Assembly: GCF_017352195.1 (NCBI RefSeq) | Contig: NZ_CP071445.1 | Span: 2,976,001-3,040,000, forward strand | From: Sedimentibacter sp. zth1 | GTDB taxonomy: Bacteria; Bacillota; Clostridia; Tissierellales; Sedimentibacteraceae | Direction: 5' to 3' | Length of the DNA: 64,000 nt | In this document: one piece after another, positions 27,336 through 36,572 of the stretch | Layout of the letters: each line of letters opens with the position of its first letter | Position numbering within the stretch: the first letter of the stretch is position 1 | Notes under the pieces: model-generated | What the model saw: only the letters and a program-made list of their open reading frames with translations | Database searches by the model: none | What the model was told of the DNA's origin: nothing | Made by a program: the position numbers and the translations under genes

Positions 27336-28652
27336 ATGTATAAAAAAATATCAAAAGAATTACTTAATTTTATTGAAAAAAGTCATAGCTGCTTTCATGC
27401 AATAGAAGAAATTAAAGAAGAGTTAAATAAAAATGGATTTATTGAACTTTTAGAGAGCAAGTCATGGAATTTAATAAAAGGTAAAAAATATTATGTAACA
27501 AGAAATGCTTCATCAATTATAGCATTTGATATTGGAGAAAACCTAGATAATTATAGCTTTAATATGGTTGCATCACACAGTGATTCACCAACATTTAAAA
27601 TTAAAGATAATTTTGAAATTGAGGTATCAAGCAAGTATATTCAGTTGAACACAGAAAAATATGGTGGAATGCTTTGCTCTACATGGTTTGATAGACCTTT
27701 ATCAGTTGCTGGTAGAGTAGTTATAAAAGAAAATAATAAGTTAGTAACTAAATTTGTTGATGTAGACAGAGATTTAGTGTTAATACCTAATGTTGCAATT
27801 CATATGAATAGAGATGCTAATTCAGGCATGAAATACAATGAACAGATAGATATGCTACCTTTATACGGAACAAGTGATAATGGAAAAGGTAATTTCTTAG
27901 ATGTTGTTTCAGAAACTATTAATGTCAAAAAAGAAGACATAGTTAGTAGTGATTTGTTTTTATATAATCGTATGCAGCCATCAATTTGGGGAAGTAAAGA
28001 AGAATTTATTTCATCTCCAAAACTAGATGATTTGCAATGTGCATTTACTTCATTAAAAGCATTTGTTGAAGGGCATAGTAAAAAATCTATTAATGTATAC
28101 TGTTGTTTTGACAATGAAGAAGTTGGAAGTGGCACAAAACAAGGGGCTTTATCAACATTTTTAGTGGATGTTTTAAGTAGAGTTAATGAAGGATTAAATA
28201 AAACTAAGGAAGATTATTATAAAGCACTTGCATCATCATTTATGCTATCTTCAGACAACGCACATGCTGTACATCCTAATCACCCTGAAAAAAGTGATCC
28301 AACAAATCGTGTATATATGAATGAAGGTGTTGTAATAAAATATAATGCAAATCAAAAATATACATCTGATGCAGTAAGTGCTGCTTTATTTAAAACATAT
28401 TGCAAAAATGCAGATATTCCATTCCAAGCTTATACAAATCGTTCAGATATGCCTGGTGGAAGTACACTTGGTAATATTGCTACAACACACGTAAGCATAA
28501 AAATGGTAGACATAGGATTAGCACAATTAGCTATGCATTCATCATATGAAACTGCTGGTATGAAAGATACTTACTATATGTATAAAGTTGTTAAAGAATT
28601 TTTTAATTCTCACATAGAAGAAACAGGAAACGGAGTATTAGAAATAAGTTAA
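27336..28652 (+). CDS. M18 family aminopeptidase
   Basis: A 438-residue dinuclear-zinc aminopeptidase of the aspartyl-aminopeptidase (M18) family. Metal and catalytic regions are visible: VASHSDSPTFKIK (His/Asp), SSPKLDDLQ (bridging Asp), CCFDNEEVGSGTKQG (Glu pair), SSDNAHAVHPNHPEK and SDMPGGSTLGNI. It removes N-terminal residues from peptides, completing the work of the M3 peptidases. Length is normal. The GGAGGT site fits the start, and a perfect terminator follows the stop. Confidence 0.95.
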   Translation: MYKKISKELLNFIEKSHSCFHAIEEIKEELNKNGFIELLESKSWNLIKGKKYYVTRNASSIIAFDIGENLDNYSFNMVASHSDSPTFKIKDNFEIEVSSKYIQLNTEKYGGMLCSTWFDRPLSVAGRVVIKENNKLVTKFVDVDRDLVLIPNVAIHMNRDANSGMKYNEQIDMLPLYGTSDNGKGNFLDVVSETINVKKEDIVSSDLFLYNRMQPSIWGSKEEFISSPKLDDLQCAFTSLKAFVEGHSKKSINVYCCFDNEEVGSGTKQGALSTFLVDVLSRVNEGLNKTKEDYYKALASSFMLSSDNAHAVHPNHPEKSDPTNRVYMNEGVVIKYNANQKYTSDAVSAALFKTYCKNADIPFQAYTNRSDMPGGSTLGNIATTHVSIKMVDIGLAQLAMHSSYETAGMKDTYYMYKVVKEFFNSHIEETGNGVLEIS

Positions 28653-28659
28653 TAAAGTT

Positions 28660-28697
28660 AAAGCTACTACAAAATCTTATGGTTTTGTAGTAGCTTT
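28660..28697 (+). terminator. Terminator of the M18 aminopeptidase gene
   Basis: A 15-bp perfect stem (AAAGCTACTACAAAA with TTTTGTAGTAGCTTT) and a following T-run. Confidence 0.9.
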
Positions 28698-28775
28698 TTT
28701 TATTTATGCAACGATTTATGTATACTATACCAAATAACTCATATAATATTTTTATTATGAACTTAAGGTGACAAT

Positions 28776-29192
28776 ATGCAAAAAATTTTAAAGTATTTAT
28801 TCTTGTTTTTAGTTGGAGGAACAGTATATTATTTAATAGAAGTAACAGTAAGGGGATTTTCACATCCTTCTATGTTTATATGTGGAGGTATATGTTTTAT
28901 ATGTGTAGGTTCTTTAAATTTAATAAAAGGTAAAAATATTGGATTGATAAAGCAGATGATATTAGGTAGTGTAATAATTACTGTACTAGAATTTATTACA
29001 GGATATATAGTAAATATAATTTTAAAATTAAATGTTTGGGATTATTCATCTAGATTGTATAATTTGCTTGGACAAATTTGTTTAAGATATAGTATAGTAT
29101 GGTTTTTTTTGTCCATTGTAGCAATATTTTTTGATGATTTTTTAAGACACAAATTTTTTCATGAGCCTTACCCCAATTATAAATTATTTTGA
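28776..29192 (+). CDS. CmpB-like (putative ABC-transporter type IV) small membrane protein
   Basis: A 138-residue four-helix membrane protein. It matches the small-protein family annotated as putative ABC-transporter type IV: YYLIEVTVRGFSHPSMFICGG near the start, EFITGYIVN and NVWDYSSRLYNLLGQICLRY in the middle and a DDFLRHKFFHE tail. The annotated name is historical and its function is not established. It lies 92 bp before dpaA but the dpaA promoter appears separate. Confidence 0.8.
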   Translation: MQKILKYLFLFLVGGTVYYLIEVTVRGFSHPSMFICGGICFICVGSLNLIKGKNIGLIKQMILGSVIITVLEFITGYIVNIILKLNVWDYSSRLYNLLGQICLRYSIVWFFLSIVAIFFDDFLRHKFFHEPYPNYKLF

Positions 29193-29235
29193 TATATACG
29201 TTAAAAAAGGTTATTAGATGCTTATTTGTAATGTA

Positions 29236-29262
29236 ACAATAACCGGTTTTATACATATTGTA
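29236..29262 (+). promoter_or_regulatory. Sigma-K-like promoter upstream of dpaAB
   Basis: AC (29236-29237), 16-bp spacer and CATATTGTA (29254-29262) match the sigma-K pattern AC-N16-CATAnnnTA. dpaAB is under mother-cell sigma-K control in Bacillus, so the match is plausible but unproven. Confidence 0.4.
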
Positions 29263-29284
29263 ATATAAGAGAAGGGGGGTAATT

Positions 29285-30175
29285 ATGTCGAAACGTAAAA
29301 ATATTACTGTTATAGGTGGAGATGATAGACACATCTATATGATTGAGAATTTATGTAGAAAGGGATATCAGGTTATTACTTATGGCTTTTCGGATGAACT
29401 TATTAATAATATTACACAAGTAGTAGATTCATTGGAAGAAGCTATGAGTAAAAGTGATATATTAGTATGTCCTATACCCTTTAGTAGAAATAAAGTAGAT
29501 ATTACTTTTTTAGATTTATATGAAGATAAAAGTATAGAAAAATTTATTAATAATTTGAATAAAAATCATATGATTTTTTCGGCAATGATTCCTAAAAATG
29601 TTACAGATTATTGCTTGAATTATGATATTCGTTTTTATGATCTTTTAAAAAATAATGGTTTTGCAATGCTTAATGCTGTTGCAACAGCTGAAGGAAGTAT
29701 TGCAGAAGCAATTAGCATGAGTAAAATTAATTTGCATAAAAGTAATTGTATAGTTATTGGATATGGAAGATGTGCACAAATATTAGCTAAAAAATTAAAA
29801 TCTCTTGATGCAAATGTTTGTGTTGTAGCAAGAAATATTGATTCTAGATCACTAGCTCAAGCTAATGGTTATTCTTCTATACCATTTGACAAATTAAATG
29901 ACACTTTGGTATCATCTGATTTTATATTTAACACTGTACCATCTATAATATTAGTGAAAGACAATTTAAAATACATCCCATCACATGCGATTATTATTGA
30001 CATAGCTTCTTCTCCAGGAGGCGTTGATTACATTTCAGCAAAAGAACTTAAAATACAAGCTAAAAATTGCTTGGGTTTACCTGGAAAATATGCACCAAAA
30101 TCATCTGGAGAAATTATTGCACAAGTTATAGAAAATATATTATCTGAAAGAAGTAGTGAATATGAAGTTAGATAA
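29285..30175 (+). CDS. dpaA: Dipicolinate synthase subunit A
   Basis: A 296-residue oxidoreductase-like subunit (SpoVFA). The N-terminal domain (VIGGDDRHIYMIENL) is followed by a Rossmann fold with CIVIGYGRCAQILAKKL around residue 158. With DpaB it oxidises dihydrodipicolinate to dipicolinic acid in the mother cell, the compound that gives the spore core its heat resistance. A strong GGGGGG ribosome site precedes the ATG. It overlaps dpaB, as usual for this pair. Confidence 0.95.
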   Translation: MSKRKNITVIGGDDRHIYMIENLCRKGYQVITYGFSDELINNITQVVDSLEEAMSKSDILVCPIPFSRNKVDITFLDLYEDKSIEKFINNLNKNHMIFSAMIPKNVTDYCLNYDIRFYDLLKNNGFAMLNAVATAEGSIAEAISMSKINLHKSNCIVIGYGRCAQILAKKLKSLDANVCVVARNIDSRSLAQANGYSSIPFDKLNDTLVSSDFIFNTVPSIILVKDNLKYIPSHAIIIDIASSPGGVDYISAKELKIQAKNCLGLPGKYAPKSSGEIIAQVIENILSERSSEYEVR

Positions 30176-30752
30176 AAAAAATGTGGGTGTAGCATTCACA
30201 GGTTCTTTTTGTACATTGGAAAAAACATTTAAAGAATTAGAAAACATATTAGAAGAAAATTGTAATGTAAACACTGTATTTTCCTATTCATCTCAGAATA
30301 TAGATTGCAGATTTGGTAAATCAGACGATTTTATAGAAAGAGCATATAAACTAACGAAAAACAAACCAATATTAACATTAGAAGAAGCAGAACCGCTAGG
30401 ACCTAAGAATTTATTGGATATACTCATAATTGCACCTTGCACAGGTAATACTGCTGCTAAACTAGTTAATGGTATTACTGATACACCAGTATTAATGGCG
30501 GCTAAAGGACATCTACGAAATAACAAACCGTTGGTTATCTCACTCTCAACAAATGATGCTTTGGGCTACAATTTGAAAAATATAGGCCTTTTGTTAAATA
30601 CAAAAAATATATACTTTGTACCTTTCGGCCAAGATGATTATATTAGAAAGCCAAATTCAATGGTAGCACACACCAATATGATAATTGATACTATGGAAAA
30701 AGCACTTGATGGAGTGCAAATACAACCAATAGTGATTAGTCCTCATAAATAA
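30162..30752 (+). CDS. dpaB: Dipicolinate synthase subunit B
   Basis: A 196-residue flavoprotein of the Dfp/UbiX-like fold (SpoVFB). Family marks are VAFTGSFCTL near the N-terminus, the loop IIAPCTGNTAAKLVNGITD and MAAKGHLRNNKPLVI. It works with DpaA. I use the ATG at 30162; a GTG at 30156 is also in frame. The gene overlaps the dpaA end by 14 bp, implying translational coupling. The transcript ends at a perfect hairpin just after the stop codon. Confidence 0.95.
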   Translation: MKLDKKNVGVAFTGSFCTLEKTFKELENILEENCNVNTVFSYSSQNIDCRFGKSDDFIERAYKLTKNKPILTLEEAEPLGPKNLLDILIIAPCTGNTAAKLVNGITDTPVLMAAKGHLRNNKPLVISLSTNDALGYNLKNIGLLLNTKNIYFVPFGQDDYIRKPNSMVAHTNMIIDTMEKALDGVQIQPIVISPHK

Positions 30753-30753
30753 T

Positions 30754-30794
30754 AGAAAACGTTCATGATAATATAATATTCATGAACGTTTTCT
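30754..30794. terminator. Terminator after dpaB
   Basis: A 15-bp perfect stem (AGAAAACGTTCATGA with TCATGAACGTTTTCT) and an 11-nt loop. Confidence 0.8.
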
Positions 30795-30845
30795 GTGCAT
30801 TTAATAGGTAAATAAATCATTTATTAAAAATTATTTATTTATCAA

Positions 30846-31004
30846 TTATTTAAGTTGAAATGACTGGCAATCTGTACATTCAATAGCAGTAGGATTTTGT
30901 TCATGTGTCCCTATTTGTATTGATTGCAAAGTACAGTAATTATTACAACAATCATGATACTTGCATTGCTGAACTGTACATTTTATGCAATTGTTTTGTG
31001 GCAT
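30846..31004 (-). CDS. DUF1540 small Cys-rich protein
   Basis: A 52-residue protein read on the minus strand, starting MPQNNCIKCTVQQCKYHD. Cys residues are arranged as C-x2-C-x4-C and C-x3-C, with a C-terminal IECTDCQSFQ, the pattern of DUF1540. These small proteins are thought to bind zinc or an Fe-S cluster and are common in clostridial spore formers. The ribosome site GAGGAGGTG before the ATG is very strong, which supports a real gene. It lies between dpaAB and pdaA on the opposite strand. Confidence 0.8.
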   Translation of the reverse strand: MPQNNCIKCTVQQCKYHDCCNNYCTLQSIQIGTHEQNPTAIECTDCQSFQLK

Positions 31005-31119
31005 ATTGCACCTCCTCAATTTCAATAATAGTATTATGTGAAGTAAATGAAATATAATACTGGTATATTTTTATTCATAAGTTAAATCCAAACAAATATA
31101 ATTTAAAAGGAGGTATTTT

Positions 31120-31917
31120 ATGATATTGACAATTAAAAAAAGAAACATAGTATGCATTGCTTGTACAATTGCTTTTACTTTTTTGTTTGCATTTATTATA
31201 AGTGTGTATGGTAAAGACTGTTATTATACATTTAGTGAAGAAACAAATTGGGGGTTAAGCTTTCAAAATGAAGGAAAAACTCCAGTTGGAAATGCATCTA
31301 GCAACTATTTAAAGAAGTTTAATTCTTATTTTGTGAAAGATACTGAAGATAAGACTATATATTTAACATTTGATTGTGGATATGAAAATGGATTTACTGA
31401 AAATATTTTGGATATTCTAAAAAAGCATAATATAAAAGCAACTTTTTTTGTAGTGGGAAATTATTTAGAAACAAGTCCAGATATTATTTTGAGAATGTGC
31501 AATGAAGGTCACATTGTAGGTAACCATACATATCATCATCCAGATATGTCTAAAATATCTGAGATAGAATCATTTAGAAATGAACTTAAGGAAGTAGAAA
31601 CTAAATATAAAGAAATAACAGGAAAAGATATGTTAAAATATTATAGACCACCTCAAGGTAAATTTAGCGAAAATAATTTAAAACTTGCCAATGAATTGGA
31701 ATATAAAACTATATTTTGGAGTTTAGCATATGTTGATTGGTACAATAATAATCAGCCTTCAAAGAATGAAGCATTCAAAAAATTAATTCCAAGGATGCAT
31801 CCAGGGGCAATAGTGCTATTACATAGTACATCAAAAACAAATTCAGAAATTTTAGATGAGTTATTAACAAAATGGGAAGAAATGGGATATACATTTAAAA
31901 ATTTAGATGAACTATAA
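31120..31917 (+). CDS. pdaA: Delta-lactam-biosynthetic de-N-acetylase (PdaA type)
   Basis: A 265-residue secreted or membrane-anchored NodB-fold enzyme. A hydrophobic N-terminal segment (residues about 10-30) is followed by an NWGLSFQN lead-in that is typical of PdaA and then the deacetylase domain: TFDCGYENGF (catalytic Asp), GNHTYHHPDM (metal His pair), RPPQGKF and LLHS. PdaA removes N-acetyl from muramic acid to allow the spore-cortex muramic delta-lactam to form, which germination enzymes need. A GGAGGT site precedes the start. Confidence 0.93.
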   Translation: MILTIKKRNIVCIACTIAFTFLFAFIISVYGKDCYYTFSEETNWGLSFQNEGKTPVGNASSNYLKKFNSYFVKDTEDKTIYLTFDCGYENGFTENILDILKKHNIKATFFVVGNYLETSPDIILRMCNEGHIVGNHTYHHPDMSKISEIESFRNELKEVETKYKEITGKDMLKYYRPPQGKFSENNLKLANELEYKTIFWSLAYVDWYNNNQPSKNEAFKKLIPRMHPGAIVLLHSTSKTNSEILDELLTKWEEMGYTFKNLDEL

Positions 31918-31928
31918 TATGAGAGTAA

Positions 31929-31955
31929 AAAAAAGGGGAGATAATCCCCTTTTTT
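31929..31955. terminator. Terminator between pdaA and yitT
   Basis: An 11-bp perfect stem (AAAAAAGGGGA with TCCCCTTTTTT) between convergent genes. Confidence 0.9.
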
Positions 31956-31972
31956 AGCTTCAAAATATGTAA

Positions 31973-32821
31973 TTAAAAATGTTCAAATCCATTCCCGAAT
32001 ACTTCATGTACATTCCTAATTAGAACAAATACCGATGGGTCTATTGTTTTTAAATCCTTTTTCAATTTAAAATATTGATTTTTAGAAAGAACAGTAACAA
32101 TTATATCTTTTGATTCATGAGTATAACCACCTTCTGCTTTATATACGGTTACACCACGATTTATATTATTGAATATAAAATCTTTTACTTCGTTGGACTT
32201 ATTAGAAATAATAACAACTTCTTTTTTAATAGTGAATCCGTCTATAAAATAGTTAATAAGTAGTCCTTTTAAAAACCATCCTAAAATACCTAAAATACCT
32301 TCTTTTATACCAAATGTAAATATTGCCATGAAAACAACAATAGCATCCGCTACCAATAATGCAGTACCGAAATTTAAGTTAAAATATTTATTGAATATTT
32401 TTGCCAAAATATCAGTCCCACCAGTAGAAGCGTTTTGGTTGAATACTATAGCTAGTCCAGCTGCAAAAAGTATAACTCCAATTATTAGGTTCAATAATGT
32501 TTCGTCTGTTATAGGTCCATAAATTGGAAATAAATTTTCCATTATATACATAATCAATGATAAATTTATAACGGCAAATATAGTTTTTCCTCCAAACTCC
32601 CGACCACAAAATACAAATCCTAATATAAGTAAAATTACATTCGATATGAATGTTACTGTAGATAAAGGTAAAGGCAAATAACTTGTCATTACCAATGAAA
32701 AACCAGTAACTCCACCTATAGCTATACTTTCAGGTGCTAAAAAATAAAATATACCTGATGCTGCAATTGATGTACCTACAGCTGTTAAAAGATACTCTAT
32801 TATTGTTTTTTTATTAAACAT
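31973..32821 (-). CDS. YitT family membrane protein (copy 1)
   Basis: This 282-residue protein has five or six membrane helices (YitT_membrane, residues about 8-185) and a cytoplasmic DUF2179 domain of about 80 residues (KKEVVIISNKSNEVKDFIF, DRGVTVYKAEGG-like stretch, then VLIRNVHEVFGNGFE). The motif NQNASTGGTDILAKI is typical. The function of the family is not settled. It is a close paralogue of the next upstream gene (32983-33825), about 160 bp away in tandem. Confidence 0.88.
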   Translation of the reverse strand: MFNKKTIIEYLLTAVGTSIAASGIFYFLAPESIAIGGVTGFSLVMTSYLPLPLSTVTFISNVILLILGFVFCGREFGGKTIFAVINLSLIMYIMENLFPIYGPITDETLLNLIIGVILFAAGLAIVFNQNASTGGTDILAKIFNKYFNLNFGTALLVADAIVVFMAIFTFGIKEGILGILGWFLKGLLINYFIDGFTIKKEVVIISNKSNEVKDFIFNNINRGVTVYKAEGGYTHESKDIIVTVLSKNQYFKLKKDLKTIDPSVFVLIRNVHEVFGNGFEHF

Positions 32822-32982
32822 AAAAAAAACCTCCTATTAATTATGTCAATAGTATACGTTAACGTGTAAATATTAACTTATATGGCACAATAAATCAAGC
32901 TATTTATAATTTCCGTTTTTAATTATGTGAAAGTTAAAAAAATAACAATATAATAATTTATTTTTAGCTTTTTTTTATTTAA

Positions 32983-33825
32983 CTATTCGAAACCATGTCC
33001 TAATACTTCATGCACACTTCTAACTAAAACAAATACGTCTGAATCTATTGTTTTTAATTTTTTCTTCAAAGAGAAGTATTCTTTTTTACCGACAACAGTA
33101 ACAACAATGTCCTTAGGTTTGTTTGTATAACCACCTTGTGCCTTATAAATAGTAACACCTCTATCAATTTCTGAAAAGATAAAATTTTTAATTTCCGTAG
33201 CTTTATCAGATACAATAACAACTTCTTTTTTTATTGTTAAACCATCTATGAAATAGTTGATAACCAAACCATTTAAGAACCATCCTAATGCACCTATAAT
33301 ACCTTTGCTGATACCAAAAGTAAATAATGCGGAGCCTACAACAAAAGCATCTGCAGCAAGCATTCCTGTTCCAATGTTTAAATTAAGATATTTATTAAGT
33401 AGAATTGCAATTATATCAGTACCACCTGTGGAAGCGTTTTGGTTAAATACAATTGTTAATCCACCACCCGAAATGATAATGCCGCAAAATAGATTTAACA
33501 AAATTTCATCAGTAACAGGATTTGAGATAGGGAAAAAAGTTTCCATTAAGAAAAGATAAAAAGATAATAAAACTACAGATAATATTGTTTTACCACCAAA
33601 TTCTTTTCCAATAAAAATAAAGCCTATTATTAGTAGTATAGTATTAATTATAAGAGTTACCGCTGATATGGGTAAAGGTATATATGATGTTAAGACTATT
33701 GAAAATCCCGATACACCTCCAGCTGCTAAGTTCTGAGGTGCCATAAAATAGAAAATACCTATGGCTACAAGTAGTGTTCCTATAGCCACAAAGGTATATT
33801 CTTTAATTGCTCTTTTAATGTTCAT
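32983..33825 (-). CDS. YitT family membrane protein (copy 2)
   Basis: A 280-residue paralogue of copy 1, with the same helix pattern, NQNASTGGTDIIAIL motif and C-terminal DUF2179 domain ending VLVRSVHEVLGHGFE. A longer frame opens further upstream, but the ATG at 33825 has an AGGAGC site and matches the start of copy 1. The two genes are clearly the product of a tandem duplication; divergence is spread along the length, so the event is not recent. Confidence 0.88.
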   Translation of the reverse strand: MNIKRAIKEYTFVAIGTLLVAIGIFYFMAPQNLAAGGVSGFSIVLTSYIPLPISAVTLIINTILLIIGFIFIGKEFGGKTILSVVLLSFYLFLMETFFPISNPVTDEILLNLFCGIIISGGGLTIVFNQNASTGGTDIIAILLNKYLNLNIGTGMLAADAFVVGSALFTFGISKGIIGALGWFLNGLVINYFIDGLTIKKEVVIVSDKATEIKNFIFSEIDRGVTIYKAQGGYTNKPKDIVVTVVGKKEYFSLKKKLKTIDSDVFVLVRSVHEVLGHGFE

Positions 33826-33967
33826 TGTTTTTGCTCCTAAATGTTTTATTTTACTTATACTACAATAAGATATACAATAAATCAAGAAAATAAAAAAGTA
33901 AATTTTGTTAAAAATGCCTATTTTGTAAGCATTTTTACCGAATATCTCCCTTAAAGGCAAGGAAGTC

Positions 33968-34029
33968 CTGTCCTTTGCAATCCTTGTTTTTTATATACTA
34001 GGAGTAGAATTTTCCTAGTATATAAAAAA
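33968..34029 (+). repeat. Dispersed hairpin repeat, copy A
   Basis: A 49-nt block at 33968-34016 matches, in reverse orientation, 56431-56479 at 43 of 49 positions without gaps. This copy also forms a 17-bp perfect hairpin (33987-34003 with 34013-34029). A second small hairpin (34031-34054, AAAGCTTAGT stem) follows. It lies in the long gap between the yitT copy and the proS leader, where I see no gene. Confidence 0.6.
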
Positions 34030-34256
34030 TAAAGCTTAGTAGTGACTAAGCTTTATATCATTTAATAACATATGTAATTTTACTATATTTCATTATTTAT
34101 AATTTTATTTGGAGTTTTCAGTTTACTTAATGGTTAATTACATTCCATATGTTGTTAACGACAATAAGTATTATACACAAAAATTAAAATATTATTCATA
34201 ATTTGGTAATTTAATTTTTTTACAAATAGAGACATGAAAGTGTAGTTAAAAAAATA

Positions 34257-34520
34257 TTGACAAAAATATTTAGCTAATATACAATTACATCATAATATAA
34301 AGGATGATGATTAGGACTATTAGATATACAAGGATTAAAGAGAGAAAGCTATTGGTGAAAAGCTTTTATCCAAATATATATTGAACCTACCTAGGAGTTT
34401 TTGGGGATAAACCCAAACGGCACAAACCGTTATTTGTTCGAGAGATTGCAAACTAAAAAATTGCAATAATAAGAGTGGTACCGCGGAAATCCGTCTCTAA
34501 AAATTTAGAGGCGGTTTATT
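34257..34520 (+). promoter_or_regulatory. Promoter and T-box leader of proS (proline)
   Basis: Promoter TTGACA (34257-34262), 17 bp, TACAAT (34280-34285). The leader shows stem I, a likely specifier CCT (Pro) at 34386-34388 (a second CCT at 34390-34392 is possible) followed by a purine, the T-box core GAGTGGTACCGCGG (about 34473-34486) and a terminator stem (AATCCGTCTCTAAA with TTTAGAGGCGGTTT). Uncharged tRNA-Pro should relieve termination. Confidence 0.92.
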
Positions 34521-34623
34521 TATGCCAATTTACAGCGAAGCTCTAACCCCATTTGTCGAAGGCAAATAACACTTATAATTTTTATGATAAATATAATAAT
34601 ATATATAGAAAGGAATTAATAAA

Positions 34624-36066
34624 ATGGCTAAGAACAAACAATTTGTAAAAGAAATAACACCAATGGAAGATGATTTTAGTAGATGGTATACTGATGTAAT
34701 AATTAAAAATGAGTTAGTAGACTATTCACCAGTTAAAGGTTTTATGGTTATAAGACCTTATGGTTTTGCATTGTGGGAAAAAATACAAGAATATGCAGAC
34801 AGAAGATTCAAAGAAACAGGACATAAAAACTGTTATTTCCCTTTATTAATACCAGAAAGTTTGCTTAATAAAGAAAAAGAGCACGTTGAAGGATTTGCCC
34901 CAGAGGTTGCTTGGGTGACACACGGTGGTAACAATGAGTTAGGTGAAAGATTATGTGTTAGACCAACATCAGAAACAATAATTTGCAATATGTATAGCAA
35001 ATGGTTAAATTCATACAGAGATTTACCATATCTATACAATCAATGGTGTAGTGTTGTTAGATGGGAAAAAGCAACAAGACCATTTTTAAGAACATCAGAA
35101 TTCTTATGGCAAGAAGGTCATACTCTTCATGAAACAGCTGAAGAAGCACAAACAGAAACATTGCAAATGCTTAATATCTACAAAGAAGTAGCAGAAGAAT
35201 TGCTTGCTATGCCAGTTGTAGTAGGTAAAAAAAGTGAAAAAGAAAAATTTGCAGGAGCTTATGCAACATACACAATGGAAGCATTAATGCATGATGGTCA
35301 GGCATTACAAGCTGGTACATCACATAACTTAGGACAGCATTTCACAAAAGCATTTGATATAACATACCTTGGAAGAGATGGGAAACAACAATATCCATAT
35401 CATACATCATGGGGTATTTCAACAAGACTAATAGGTGGGCTTATAATGGTTCATAGTGATAACAGAGGTCTTGTATTACCACCAAGAGTAGCGCCAACAC
35501 AAGTTGTTATAATACCAATAGCTCAGAAAAAAGAAGGCGTATTAGAAAAAGCCAATGCATTATATGATGAAATCAAAGCATTAGGTATAAGAGTAGAGCT
35601 AGATGATGATGCTTCAAACTCACCAGGTTGGAAATTTAACCAATATGAGATGAAAGGTTATCCAATAAGAGTGGAAATAGGACCAAAAGATATTGAAAAT
35701 AATCAAGCAATAGCTGTCAGAAGAGATAAATTAGAAAAAGAGATAGTATCACTTGATGACATAGGTGATACTATAAAATCATTGTTAGAAACTATGCAGG
35801 TAGAAATGCTTGAAAAAGCAAGAGCGCATAGAGAAGCACACACTTATTACATGGATAGCTATGAAAACTACAAAAAAGAAGTAACTGAAAAACCAGGATT
35901 TACTAAAGCAATGTGGTGTGGATGTAAAGAATGTGAAGAAAAATTAAAAGAAGAAACAGGCGCAACAATCAGATGTATACCATTTGAGCAAGAGCATTTA
36001 TCAGACACTTGTCAATTCTGTGGCAAGGAAGCAAAACATATGGTTTACATTGCAAGAGCATATTAA
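34624..36066 (+). CDS. proS: Proline--tRNA ligase (short, archaeal/eukaryal-type)
   Basis: A 480-residue class II synthetase of the short type, without the INS editing domain of the bacterial-type enzyme. Class II motifs appear around residues 140-165 ([19 protein letters not shown]). An anticodon-binding domain follows, then the C-terminal zinc domain of this type with Cys ligands in [13 protein letters not shown] and [10 protein letters not shown], ending in the conserved Tyr. It charges tRNA-Pro and is controlled by the T-box leader just upstream. Confidence 0.96.
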   Translation: MAKNKQFVKEITPMEDDFSRWYTDVIIKNELVDYSPVKGFMVIRPYGFALWEKIQEYADRRFKETGHKNCYFPLLIPESLLNKEKEHVEGFAPEVAWVTHGGNNELGERLCVRPTSETIICNMYSKWLNSYRDLPYLYNQWCSVVRWEKATRPFLRTSEFLWQEGHTLHETAEEAQTETLQMLNIYKEVAEELLAMPVVVGKKSEKEKFAGAYATYTMEALMHDGQALQAGTSHNLGQHFTKAFDITYLGRDGKQQYPYHTSWGISTRLIGGLIMVHSDNRGLVLPPRVAPTQVVIIPIAQKKEGVLEKANALYDEIKALGIRVELDDDASNSPGWKFNQYEMKGYPIRVEIGPKDIENNQAIAVRRDKLEKEIVSLDDIGDTIKSLLETMQVEMLEKARAHREAHTYYMDSYENYKKEVTEKPGFTKAMWCGCKECEEKLKEETGATIRCIPFEQEHLSDTCQFCGKEAKHMVYIARAY

Positions 36067-36201
36067 AATAGAAAAGTCAAAAATCAAAGCCGATAGATTT
36101 TATGAATTTATCGGTTTTGTTATGCATAGATTTAAATATATGCATAACAAAATTTGTAAAAATGATAGAATTATAAAAAGTAATAAATATTTGGAGGAAA
36201 T

Positions 36202-36477
36202 ATGGAAAATAAATCTAATGGCAAGGCTATCGCATCTTTAGTACTAGGTATCATTTCGTGTGTATTTGTATTTTCTGGTCCTGCATCCTTTTTAGGAGTT
36301 ATTTTAGGTATAATAGGAATTATACTTGGTGTTCAAGCTAAAAAAGAAGAACCTTCTGGAATGGCTATTGCAGGATTAGTTCTATCAATTATTGCTGTAG
36401 CAATATGTGCAATAAGTTTTTTATCTTGCGTTGCTTGTGTTGGTGCTGGCGCGGTGGCTTCTTCACTACCGTATTAG
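36202..36477 (+). CDS. DUF4190 small membrane protein
   Basis: A 91-residue protein with two hydrophobic helices separated by a short polar loop (GVQAKKEEPSGMAIAGLVLS), the pattern of DUF4190. Such proteins are often found with no known function in Firmicutes. GGAGGAAAT precedes the ATG. It sits alone between proS and lgt with its own terminator. Confidence 0.8.
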   Translation: MENKSNGKAIASLVLGIISCVFVFSGPASFLGVILGIIGIILGVQAKKEEPSGMAIAGLVLSIIAVAICAISFLSCVACVGAGAVASSLPY

Positions 36478-36497
36478 TAACGAATAACAAAACAATT

Positions 36498-36534
36498 AAA
36501 AATAAAAGCAAACAAGTTGTTTGCTTTTATTTTT
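36498..36534. terminator. Terminator after the DUF4190 gene
   Basis: A 16-bp perfect stem (AAAAATAAAAGCAAAC with GTTTGCTTTTATTTTT). Confidence 0.88.
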
Positions 36535-36572
36535 AATTAAATACTTATAATAATTTGATATACGGAGGAAAT

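Noticed and set aside
33826-33960. Longer N-terminus for the second YitT copy
   Set aside because: The added 45 residues have no match in copy 1 and the ATG at 33825 has a good ribosome site.
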